Below are positions 47,801-52,179 of a DNA stretch of 64,000 bases, one piece after another. Under the pieces are notes generated by a model. The model saw only the letters and a list, made by a program, of their open reading frames with translations. It did no database searches and was not told the origin of the DNA. Within the stretch, counting starts at the first letter, position 1. The number at the start of each line of letters is the position of its first letter. The position numbers and the translations under genes are program-made. Source of the DNA: Meles meles (taxonomy: Eukaryota; Chordata; Mammalia; Carnivora; Mustelidae); NCBI RefSeq assembly GCF_922984935.1, contig NC_060074.1:47645501-47709500 (forward strand), given 5' to 3'.

Positions 47801-50800
47801 CTGCACACACTCCAGAACTTTGCCTCTTCTCCTGCCACAGGTAGAGGAAGGTGAGCACGAACGGTCTGTTCCCCACTGCTTCACCATTTGTGCAGCTCAG
47901 AAAACAGTCGTGGTGGCAGCCAGGTACAAGCTTTCCTCGTCCGCCTCCACTGGGCCCCAGGGTGGGGGCTTCCTGGTCATGATCTGGGGTCCTCCCAGAG
48001 TTGAGAGTGTCAGTCATAGGCCCCCTCGAGCCCCACTTGTTATGGGACCAGGGGAGCAGCTTCTCCTTGGGTGGGGAGCTTATGACCACTGAGAATGTCC
48101 CCACAGAGTCGTCACGGTGCTGTTGAGCTCCCCCCCCTACCCCCGAGCCTCCGTGCATGGCCCTCCACCCGTGGCAGCCCACATGGATGGGCCGCCTTCC
48201 CTGAGCATGCGCATGGAGGCTCCCTCAAGACCTGACCCATCTCACCTGCATCCCCAGAGCAGGGCTGTCAGCAGTAGCAGCCGCTTTTCCCAAATCTCCT
48301 CTCAGATGGGGAGGAGGCCTGAGCCCAACGGTGAGGAAGTGGCTCAGTCTCTCCCTTGTGGGAGCCAGGGTTCCCCAGCACCTCCCTGAGCAGAGGCTTT
48401 CCTCCTCCTGGGTGGGCAGCTGGCTCTCAGCTCCCATCCTGCAGTGTCCTGACTGATGTCCCAGCTGATGGTAGCGGGCACAGGACACTCGCACCCCCAG
48501 CAGCCCGCGCAGCCAGACAGGAACCAGCAACCAACCCTGGATCTCAGCACCAGACTTGAAAGTCTTTTCGGGAATCCACCCCCCTTGCAGAAGCCCGTTC
48601 TGGTGCCGAGTAGTTGCCTTCCCTCCTCTACCGCCCCCAATGGCTCCCAAGGGGATGCAGGGTTAGCCAGCGGCACTCCTGACAGCCCCCGGGGCTCACA
48701 GGAATGCGCACTCGGACCTTCTGTCTTGCTGAGAAGGGGGCACAGCTAGGAGCCCCTGGTGGCCCAACTGAGCCAGCTCTGAGCCTCACCCCTCTCCCCA
48801 GCACTCGCCTGGAAAAGGAGAAGTGGATATGTGACCTGAACACCGCCATTGATGCAGCCAAGAGCAGGAGTGGCCAGTCCCTGGTGCTGCCAGGCGGCGT
48901 GGTGTGCATGCCTCCCTCCAGTGAGTTCTGGCCAAGTCGTCTGAAGAACCCCCCCCTTTGCATTTAAGCTTCTTGACTTTTTTTTTTTTTTGGAGCACGC
49001 GAATGGGGAGGAGGGGAAGGGTTTAGGGAGCAGCAGACTCCCTGCTGAATATGGGGCTCAATCTCACGACCCTGAGATCATGACCTGAGCCAAAGAGTCG
49101 GACCCTCCGACTGAGCCACCCAGGTGCCCCTACAAGTCCATTTTCTTGGTCATAGGCCTCCTGCTACCCCACATGCTCTCTCCACAAGTAAGGTTCTGGG
49201 CTCCCCTGGGGTGGGGAAGGACCATGAGCCCTTCTAGCAGAAGCATCATGTAGTCTTGCTGCCTGCTGCTGACCTGGACCCTGGGGCTCCCCAGTTCCCA
49301 AGGCCGCAGAGCCCCAGTCCAAGGGCACCCCTGGCCCTACTCTCCCCCTGCTCCTATCTCCGCTGACAGTGGCCTCCTCCCCCAGGATGCACGGAGGAGG
49401 TCTCTCCGGAGCAGGAGTCCGAGGATACGCGTGGCTCCCACGGCTCCCTGGAAGGCCAGGGGCAGCCCCGGGCCAACACCACAGTGCATGTGTGCTGGTA
49501 CCGAAACACCAGCGTGTCCAGAGCCGACCACAGCGCGGCGGTTGAGGTGCGGCTGCCCTGGGCTCCCCCTGCTCATGCCAGCCGATGGGGAGGGCTTGGG
49601 GGGACTCCCACGCTGGCATGGTCTCCTGCTCTGTCTCCTTGGGCCAGAAGCCAGTTAGTAAATCCCCTCCAGCAGAGTAGCCTGGGAGGCCACGGGGCTG
49701 TGAGCTGACCATCCCATCAGGGCTGCTGCCTCCCCTCCATCGCCTCTGAGTGGCTGCTCTAGACTCCAGCCCTTCAGCTCTCAGGCTGCCTCCCACTCAG
49801 AGTGGTTTCTGAGTTCCCTTCACACCTGGGCCAGGAGCAGCAGCACCGGGTGCCAAAGCCTCCAGAGCCCCGGGCTTGCCCTCCAGCAGGGGCCCAGCCC
49901 ACACGCAGCCCTCCCGAGTCTAGGGACAGGCCCAGCGATCTCACCGCCCCCCCCTCCCCCACCCCCAGCATGAGCCCTGACGGGGGCCCTGTGTCTTGCC
50001 CCACAGGGAGGGCTCTAAGGAGAGAGGTCACTGTCCAAAAGGTGGCTATCCTTGGGTCAGGACTCCAGCCTCCTCACAACACCGGGCCAAGGGGCAGTGC
50101 ACTCCTACACTGCCCATGCGGACGCCACGCTCAGGGCCAGGAGCTGGGGTGCCTCATCAGAGCCGTGTCTCCTTGGCTCCACGTGTGTGATGGTCTGTGA
50201 TGGTCGTGGCTGGAGTTACTGTAAATAGGGAAAAGAAATGTAGTGACCTTCTACTTAGTGCCTGGAATTCATTCTCCGGATTTGTAGACCTCCTGCCGCT
50301 AGAGGGTGAAACAGGCCAACAGACCCAGAGCATGTGGAGGGTGTGTGTGGTCGCACCCAGAGAAGCGAAGTCTGGGCCTTCAGTGAGAAAGGCCAGAGGG
50401 GCGGATTTGCCTTCTGGGGAGCCGGTGCTACTCGGGGCGGAGTCCTAGGACACGGACCGGGACCAGCAGCTTTTTATTTTCCTGCAGAATCAGCTTTCAG
50501 GGTATCTGCTAAGAAAATTCAAGAACAGTAATGGCTGGCAGAAGCTCTGGGTGGTCTTTACCAATTTCTGTTTGTTCTTCTACAAAACTCACCAGGTAAG
50601 GGTGTTCAAAAGGACTGTGCCCGTGCCCCTGGCAGACAGCGACCCCCACTTGCCACACATTCTCCCAGTTCCTTGACCCATGCCCTCAGGGCTCCCCAGG
50701 CCCCCCACGTAGGGAGAGCCAGCCACCAGGATAGGGCCGGGGGTGGGGGACAGCAGCTGCAGAGCCGCATGCCCCCTTGCAGGATGACTACCCCCTGGCC

Positions 50801-51220
50801 AGCCTCCCGCTGCTGGGCTACAGCGTGAGCATCCCCAAGGAGGCTGATGGTGTCCATAAGGAGCACGTCTTCAAGCTCCAGTTCAAATCCCACGTCTACT
50901 TCTTCCGAGCAGAGAGCAAGTACACATTTGGGAGGTAATTCTGGGGTCTGTGGGCATCCCCCAGGGTTCCCTGAGGCGGCTGCTGAGCATGGCTTCTAGG
51001 GTTTTCGCTAGTCCTGGCCTTGTCCCATTCACTCCATGTTTGGGGCCATCCTTGGGAGGAACCTTGAGCTCAAGGCCATGGGTATGACCAGAGCATCCCT
51101 TGACTCCCAAGTGAACATCTTGGGAGCTTCTGGTCCGACCTCATCTCCAGGTGGATGGAGGTGATCGAGAGAGCCGGCAGCTCACCTGGGAGGGCCAGGC
51201 GACCTGAGGAAGAGGCGTGA
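2695..51220 (+). CDS. FARP2: FARP2, 3' part of gene (spliced CDS, 20 constitutive coding exons in window)
   Basis: FERM-containing Rho guanine nucleotide exchange factor, known to act on Rac1/Cdc42 at the plasma membrane downstream of semaphorin-3A/plexin-A. The visible exons join without a frame break into 831 residues plus stop (2,497 nt). Order: end of FERM F2 and all of F3 (2695-12930), FERM-adjacent region (12767-13895), Ser/Pro-rich linker (16656-27812), DH domain (32228-39031), PH1 (43771-48920), acidic linker (48802-49546), PH2 (50488-51220). All junctions are GT-AG and phases match. The first exon begins with one base finishing a codon, so the start codon and N-terminal FERM exons lie left of the window. 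Family members are about 1,050 residues, so roughly 210 are missing. FARP1 is the alternative, but linker sequence and the adjacent convergent STK25 favour FARP2. The C-terminal tail appears shorter than in human FARP2 as recalled. Confidence 0.97.
5288..5495 (-). mobile_element. SINEC, - (first of a doublet)
   Basis: Poly(T), then AAGATTTATTTATTTATTTA, and an end in GAGCCACCCAGGTGCCCC. Flanked by AGGTGGTCA at 5272-5280 and 5497-5505. Confidence 0.96.
5511..5695 (-). mobile_element. SINEC, - (second of a doublet)
   Basis: Same orientation and type as the preceding copy. Flanked by AGGTGGTCACATTCTT at 5497 onward and again at 5696 onward, so the target sequence is present three times across the doublet. 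Confidence 0.96.
6228..6480 (+). mobile_element. L1M-type 3'-end remnant, +
   Basis: The series ACCTTATTTGTAATAGTAAA, CCATATTATGGACTATCAGG, and GTGTGTATGGTTTGCTACTG follows the pattern of old mammalian L1 3' ends. Confidence 0.6.
7432..7639 (+). mobile_element. SINEC, +
   Basis: Head GGGGCCTCTGGGTGGCACGG, CT-repeat middle and A-rich tail. Target duplication of type TCTGCAGGGA on both sides (7421-7430, 7641-7650). Confidence 0.94.
8081..8120. repeat. (TTTTG)n microsatellite
   Basis: Six or so TTTTG pentamers within a T-rich stretch in a FARP2 intron; a smaller one lies near 4097-4125. Confidence 0.9.
8496..8682 (-). mobile_element. SINEC, -
   Basis: Poly(T), AAAGATTTTATTTATTTATT, and an end in CCACCCAGGCACTCC. 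Flanked by TTCAGGACACC at 8482 and 8683. Confidence 0.95.
8715..10045 (+). mobile_element. Ancient LINE-derived stretches
   Basis: 8715-8850 carries the old L1 3'UTR motif ACAGAATTGTGCAGCCATCA (antisense L1M-type). 9100-10045 resembles the 4.68-6.03 kb repeat (CTTACAGAAAAGTTACAGAA, then GAGTTTGAGGCCATGTAGAT). Boundaries and family are uncertain. Confidence 0.45.
10472..10567 (+). CDS. FARP2: FARP2 exon: FERM F3 lobe
   Basis: 96-nt phase-0 exon between TTGAATTTTAG and GTAAGT. Encodes 32 residues including KINTFNWSRVRKLSFKRKRF, the basic F3 (PTB/PH-like) signature shared by FARP1, FARP2 and FRMD7. Confidence 0.97.
11532..11732 (-). mobile_element. SINEC, -
   Basis: Poly(T) to CACCCAGGCACCCC; a mustelid-like body with CATAAGTAGGCAGAAAGGCA. 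No clean target duplication is seen. Confidence 0.94.
11926..12036 (+). mobile_element. SINEC, short type, +
   Basis: Head GGGGCACCTGGCTGGCTCTG, CCAGCCCCATGTTCGGTGTA, then AAATAAATAAATAC. Loosely matching ATATGCATT/ATGTGCATT flanks. Confidence 0.85.
12165..12379 (+). mobile_element. SINEC, diverged, +
   Basis: Head TTGGGTGTGGCTCAGCTGTT, CT-rich middle and a tail AAATAAATAAAATCTTTAAG. Preceded by a 21-bp segment that also occurs at 10418-10438. Confidence 0.9.
12767..12930 (+). CDS. FARP2: FARP2 exon: F3 helix and start of FERM-adjacent region
   Basis: 164-nt exon, acceptor TTGTTTCTAG, donor CAG|GTGGGG, ending in phase 2. Encodes SRDECKNFWKICVEYHTFFR, the C-terminal F3 helix that closes the FERM domain, followed by the FERM-adjacent segment FFSRGSSFRYS. 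Confidence 0.97.
13233..13301 (+). CDS. FARP2: FARP2 exon: FERM-adjacent region
   Basis: 69-nt exon, acceptor CTTTGTTCACAG, donor AAG|GTAAGC. Completes SGRTQKQLVDYV and VKRVPYER of the FERM-adjacent region. The preceding intron (12931-13232) is only 302 nt and shows nothing else. Confidence 0.96.
13838..13895 (+). CDS. FARP2: FARP2 exon: FERM-adjacent end
   Basis: 58-nt exon after CTGTTTGCAG, donor CAG|GTTAGT. Encodes RHSKTRMSIRALTSDLPRQ, the end of the FERM-adjacent region. Phase 1 at entry, phase 0 at exit. Confidence 0.95.
14490..14690 (+). mobile_element. SINEC, young type, +
   Basis: Head GGGGCGCCTGGGTGGCTCAG, tail of AATAAATAAATAA units. Flanked by ATAAAAGTTTGA repeats (14478 onward and about 14694 onward). 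Confidence 0.96.
14841..15036 (-). mobile_element. SINEC, -
   Basis: Poly(T) to GCCACCCAGGTGCCCC. Flanked by ATGATTACAA-type duplications at about 14828 and 15037. Confidence 0.96.
15593..15687 (+). mobile_element. SINEC, short type, +
   Basis: GGGGGCACCTGGCTGACTGA and TTCAAGCCCCACGTTGGGCG, with an A-rich tail. This is the last SINE before a gap of about 16 kb. Confidence 0.87.
16656..16911 (+). CDS. FARP2: FARP2 exon: Ser/Pro-rich linker
   Basis: 256-nt exon after a long T-rich tract and CTCCAG. Encodes 85 residues of a low-complexity Ser/Pro/Ala linker with the conserved core FKDSSGSLSEPQ and PAAERSSGG. The donor CAAG|GTGTCG is weak, agreeing with the consensus only at GT and +3. The frame stays open for 950 nt beyond it (see alternative terminal exon). 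Confidence 0.93.
16656..17861 (+). CDS. FARP2: Candidate alternative FARP2 terminal exon (read-through of weak donor; truncated protein without DH/PH)
   Basis: If the weak donor at 16911 is not used, the linker frame continues to TGA at 17859-17861. This adds about 316 residues and ends the protein before the DH domain. The extension looks like protein rather than intron: EEFIDDDPADISFFAGGSEA, EGGFGGDVHPSDTCELFEV and SDLIDQLEQLSYPP have balanced, coding-like codon use. Four SE-x-SS units lie at 17457-17480, 17487-17510, 17562-17585 and 17607-17630. No known domain is recognised. The product would keep the FERM domain and FERM-adjacent region but could not exchange nucleotide on Rac. Transcription past this point would give a long 3'UTR with candidate poly(A) signals up to about 25.45 kb. 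I infer the isoform from sequence only. Confidence 0.6.
   Translation, partial: SISFTEGMRTSASPSSTNASFYSVPTSPLAPRGPPDFKDSSGSLSEPQAPDAKRPAAERSSGGAAADGDTRWAQSPGPPALQPCQGVGLGRVVRSCSPSPPVGQSHDTTVDLAAGVAGRERRAAGKSDRGGGSGLMVGSAPAQGEHPPGRQGSAGGPVFTLTNGRLQVSEEFIDDDPADISFFAGGSEAFSFPYCAPAPQAPSCTHSGSASSSSPHRYPAEAMHGRLEHGFTFEGEGGFGGDVHPSDTCELFEVKAQASLMQSLLSPSETSSLRNNQSENSSLSNLPLHGGLSACTPSSANQSEASSMANFPACSVRSEASSAFQLSDLIDQLEQLSYPPTTAEDSSSTDTDSWGAEAGTPLDVSLFFSNSFAQTSGERVIFDLQSIKNLTSGERIDKNPS
19785..20200. mobile_element. Ancient LINE-derived stretch
   Basis: TTTCAAAATATGCAAAAGCA, GGTTTGTTCAAACTGGGCTC and the intervening order resemble old mammalian L1 3' ends. Heavily decayed. Confidence 0.4.
25449..25454 (+). 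terminator. FARP2: Candidate poly(A) signal for read-through FARP2 short isoform
   Basis: AATAAA followed within about 30 nt by a GT-rich stretch (TGTTTAATGGCAGTTTGTGG). Other candidate hexamers past the alternative stop are AATAAA at 21682, 22337 and 24444, and ATTAAA at 22435. Which is used cannot be told from sequence. Confidence 0.3.
27634..27812 (+). CDS. FARP2: FARP2 exon: Ser/Pro-rich linker, second part
   Basis: 179-nt exon after CATTCAATTCCAG, donor AAG|GTGGGC. Its first two bases complete the Gly codon split at 16911. Encodes SPQPSPTTRKSPLSLSPAFQ and SPLLSPVLSHAGG, a proline-directed phosphosite-rich linker, ending EEQPKHK just before the DH domain. Confidence 0.95.
27813..32227 (+). 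other. FARP2: FARP2 intron
   Basis: 4.4 kb, GC-rich from about 27.8 to 31.6 kb with many chance open frames on both strands. A SINE lies at 31846 and an acceptor-like site at 32109. No gene recognised. Confidence 0.75.
31846..32046 (+). mobile_element. SINEC, +
   Basis: GGGGCGCCTGGGCAGCTCAC head, tail AATGAATAAATAAAATC. Ends about 60 nt before an acceptor-like site at 32109. Confidence 0.93.
32228..32317 (+). CDS. FARP2: FARP2 exon: DH domain start
   Basis: 90-nt phase-0 exon, acceptor TTCTTGCAG, donor GTG|GTATGA. Encodes ADEAYFIAKEILATERTYLK, the CR1 helix that opens Dbl-homology domains. Its first residues (STA) differ from those recalled for human FARP2, so a small acceptor shift between species is possible. 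Confidence 0.96.
32699..32832 (+). CDS. FARP2: FARP2 exon: DH domain
   Basis: 134-nt exon after TCTTCCTGCAG, donor CTG|GTAACA. Encodes WFRSAVVKEDAMP and LLFSNIDPIYEFHRGFLREV, the region around CR2 of the DH domain, ending in phase 2 within a Trp codon. Confidence 0.97.
33258..33339 (+). CDS. FARP2: FARP2 exon: DH domain
   Basis: 82-nt exon after TCTACTCCAG, donor AAG|GTAGTG. Encodes HQRIGDILLRNMLQLK of the DH domain. The donor is weak (GTAGTG) and a large minisatellite begins about 40 nt downstream. Confidence 0.95.
33378..34850. repeat. 17-bp minisatellite (about 80 units) in FARP2 DH intron
   Basis: Tandem units with consensus GACAGCATTCCCCTCAG and a frequent variant AGCAGTTTTCTCCTCAG. 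A few units are 14, 16 or 18 bp, and a non-repeat insert lies at about 34.68-34.76 kb. A higher-order block of about 79 bp occurs at 34062-34140 and 34762-34840 (4 mismatches, exactly 700 bp apart), with a related block near 34465-34545. Each unit ends in a pyrimidine run plus CAG|G, like a 3' splice site. Likely polymorphic in length. Confidence 0.95.
36119..36356 (+). CDS. FARP2: FARP2 exon: DH domain core (CR3)
   Basis: 238-nt exon, acceptor GCCTCTGCAG, donor GCG|GTGAGC. Encodes QRHDEVLTELEKATKRLKKL, then NAFLLKPIQRLLHYRLLLGR. The latter is the CR3 helix that contacts the Rho GTPase; the LLKPIQR core is intact, consistent with a catalytically competent GEF. Confidence 0.97.
36357..38900 (+). 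other. FARP2: FARP2 DH intron
   Basis: 2.5 kb, GC-rich on the left, with one SINE (38378). Nothing else seen. Confidence 0.8.
38378..38556 (-). mobile_element. SINEC, -
   Basis: T-rich start to GAGCCACGCAGGTGCCCC. Exact 16-bp duplication AAGATGCAAATTATTT at 38362-38377 and 38557-38572. Confidence 0.97.
38901..39031 (+). CDS. FARP2: FARP2 exon: DH domain C-terminal helix
   Basis: 131-nt exon after TCTCCCTGCAG, donor AGG|GTGAGT. Encodes QAITEVTSTLQHSLARLENL and TELQRDLVGIENLITPGR, the long C-terminal DH helix leading to PH1. An antisense L1 lies about 33 nt past the donor. Confidence 0.97.
39065..40560 (-). mobile_element. 5'-truncated L1 (LINE-1), antisense to FARP2
   Basis: About 1.5 kb. 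Read on the minus strand it shows L1 ORF2 C-terminal sequence, e.g. KKNKAGGITIPEFKLYHK and MEYYLAIKKNEILLFASTWM, ending in the L1 3'UTR at about 39.07-39.3 kb. The frame is broken several times, so it is dead. Its 3' end lies about 33 nt after a FARP2 DH-exon donor. A short TTTGAGA match flanks both ends and may be a decayed target duplication. Confidence 0.9.
40561..41740 (-). mobile_element. Older L1M-type remnant, antisense
   Basis: Abuts the younger L1 in the same orientation. It begins with the L1M 3'UTR motif (GTTGTGCCATCATCACTA region, 40622 onward) and continues through diverged ORF2 to about 41.74 kb. More mutated than its neighbour. Confidence 0.75.
43771..43839 (+). CDS. FARP2: FARP2 exon: PH1 start
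   Basis: 69-nt phase-0 exon after CTCTCTCTCACAG, donor CTG|GTAGGT. Encodes EFIREGCLHKLTKKGLQQRM and FFL, the first strands of the first PH domain. Confidence 0.97.
44262..44405 (-). mobile_element. Degraded SINEC, -
   Basis: GAGAGAAACTTGAGCGGACA, ATGGGGCTCCACCTTCTGAC and CCTGAGATCACAAACCTAAG follow the order of an antisense SINE but have lost both ends. Confidence 0.75.
44468..44557 (+). CDS. FARP2: FARP2 exon: PH1
   Basis: 90-nt phase-0 exon after CCTGTCTCAG, donor CTG|GTAAGT. Encodes FSDMLLYTSKRVTGSSHFQI followed by RGRLPLRGML, PH1 strands beta 3-4. Confidence 0.97.
47620..47640 (+). CDS. FARP2: Candidate 21-nt in-frame FARP2 microexon in PH1
   Basis: A 21-nt segment sits between TGACTTTCAG and a consensus donor, CCG|GTGAGT. 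It would insert seven residues (LIVLDPP) between phase-0 exons ending GML and starting VEE, with no stop or frame shift. The pyrimidine tract contains a TGC at 47606-47608, 11 nt before the exon, the kind of motif known upstream of SRRM4-dependent neuronal microexons. Flanking introns are 3,062 and 200 nt. I do not recall this exon in the reference human protein, so it is a prediction. Confidence 0.5.
47841..47923 (+). CDS. FARP2: FARP2 exon: PH1
   Basis: 83-nt exon after CTCCTGCCACAG, donor CAG|GTACAA. Encodes VEEGEHERSVPHCFTICAAQ and KTVVVAA, PH1 strands 5-7, ending in phase 2. Confidence 0.96.
48802..48920 (+). CDS. FARP2: FARP2 exon: PH1 C-terminal helix and linker
   Basis: 119-nt exon after CCTCTCCCCAG, donor CCA|GTGAGT. 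Encodes STRLEKEKWICDLNTAIDAA, the PH1 C-terminal helix with its invariant Trp, then the start of the PH1-PH2 linker. Confidence 0.96.
48978..49130 (-). mobile_element. SINEC, -, in FARP2 PH1-linker intron
   Basis: Poly(T), GGGGCTCAATCTCACGACCC and GACTGAGCCACCCAGGTGCC. Begins 58 nt after the 48920 donor. Confidence 0.93.
49386..49546 (+). CDS. FARP2: FARP2 exon: PH1-PH2 linker
   Basis: 161-nt exon after CCTCCCCCAG, donor GAG|GTGCGG. Encodes the acidic linker EEVSPEQESEDTRG and then the conserved VHVCWYRNTSVSRADHSAAV that leads into PH2. Confidence 0.97.
50488..50595 (+). CDS. FARP2: FARP2 exon: PH2 start
   Basis: 108-nt phase-0 exon after TTATTTTCCTGCAG, donor CAG|GTAAGG. Encodes NQLSGYLLRKFKNSNGWQKL and WVVFTNFCLFFYKTHQ, the first strands of PH2. 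Confidence 0.98.
50783..50934 (+). CDS. FARP2: FARP2 exon: PH2
   Basis: 152-nt exon after CCCCCTTGCAG, donor GAG|GTAATT. Encodes DDYPLASLPLLGYSVSIPKE and HVFKLQFKSHVYFFRAESKY. The codon at 50930-50932 is GGG (YTFGRW), where FARP1 and FARP2 in other mammals, as recalled, have Glu (YTFERW). Confidence 0.97.
51151..51220 (+). CDS. FARP2: FARP2 last coding exon
   Basis: Follows CCTCATCTCCAG. Encodes RWMEVIERAGSSPGRARRPE, then EEA and TGA at 51218-51220. WMEVI is the end of the PH2 C-terminal helix. The tail after it is short and poorly conserved. Confidence 0.94.
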
Positions 51221-51710
51221 AGGCCATCCTGCCCAACGAGGACAGAGTGGAGGAAGCAGAGCTGGTTCAGCACATACCCGTATCGCAGCATCCCCAGTGC
51301 AGGATGGGGGAGGGAGCTTCACCGTGACCTCCAGGAGGGGCAGCACCCCCTTAGCCCCGGGCGGGGGGGCACCCGGAGGATCGCACATACATGTGAAACT
51401 GCAGGCCCAGCTCAGGGTGGAGACCGAGCCTAGCACTACCCCACCCTTCCCCCCTCCCCGGGCAGCGCCTGTTGAGGACTGGCCTAGAGCAGGACCCTGT
51501 GACGCATGCTGCATACCTGCCCAGTAGAAGCCATTCTGGTGCCTGCCCCACAGACCTCTGGGGAAGTGGAAGCCGAGTCCCCCACGGACCTCCAGTTCAT
51601 CAGTTTCCAGTGTTTCCTAACAAACTCAAGTACACGGACACGCGCTGTTCGTCGCTCGTATAACATTCATGCACTGGTGAATAAAGGGCCTGTCCCCGCA
51701 GTCACCACGT
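51221..51710 (+). terminator. FARP2: FARP2 3'UTR and poly(A) signal
   Basis: About 490 nt of 3'UTR end with a single canonical AATAAA at 51680-51685. Cleavage is expected near 51700-51715. No repeat insertion is seen in it. It lies tail to tail with the STK25 poly(A) site. Confidence 0.85.
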
Positions 51711-51754
51711 ACTAGGACTAGGACACAGAAGCCAGGAACAGGCCCCACCCATGG

Positions 51755-52139
51755 CCAGCATCTCTCCAATCCGGGTCTTTATTGAAAGTGGCAGGAGCCT
51801 CTCAATGTTCTATGAAAACTAACACCTTAACCTCAGAACATTTAGGGAAACAAGGAAGTTCATTTTCTTTAAAAAAAAAAAAAAAAAACAACACCACCAC
51901 CAACACCCCAGTTCTGGCTGACTCAAGTACTTTGGAGACACGGTACCTGATCAACACCACAAGGCTCATCTATGACCAACTGTCTTGGCCACTGGGGCCT
52001 CCGGGCAGGAGAGGAGGCAAACGGGCCAACAGTCCCCACTCCTCAGTCCGGGGTTGGGGGGAGGGATGATGGTGGTCGCAGCAGCACAGGGGTTCCAAGT
52101 CAGACCTTCCTCCCTGCGCTCCTCAAGCAGCAGCGCTCT
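51755..52139 (-). terminator. STK25: STK25 3'UTR and poly(A) signal
   Basis: About 380 nt of 3'UTR. AATAAA on the minus strand lies at 51778-51783 (TTTATT on +), so cleavage is expected near 51750-51768. The UTR holds an oligo(U) run (A-run on + at about 51870-51888) followed on + by a CAA/CAC-rich stretch. Confidence 0.85.
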
Positions 52140-52179
52140 TCAGCGGGTGGACGTCAGATGGTTTCTGTTATGCGAAAAC
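52140..52179 (-). CDS. STK25: STK25 last coding exon
   Basis: Follows CTTCTCCGCAG on the minus strand. Encodes the invariant C-terminus FSHNRNHLTSTR and TGA (read from 52142 to 52140). Confidence 0.96.

Larger units (their letters stand above)
43840..50487 (+). other. FARP2: FARP2 PH1-PH2 introns
   Basis: 43840-44467 holds a degraded SINE. 44558-47840 is 3.3 kb with only the microexon candidate. 47924-48801 is featureless. 48921-49385 holds a SINE. 49547-50487 is GC-rich and shows nothing. Confidence 0.8.
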
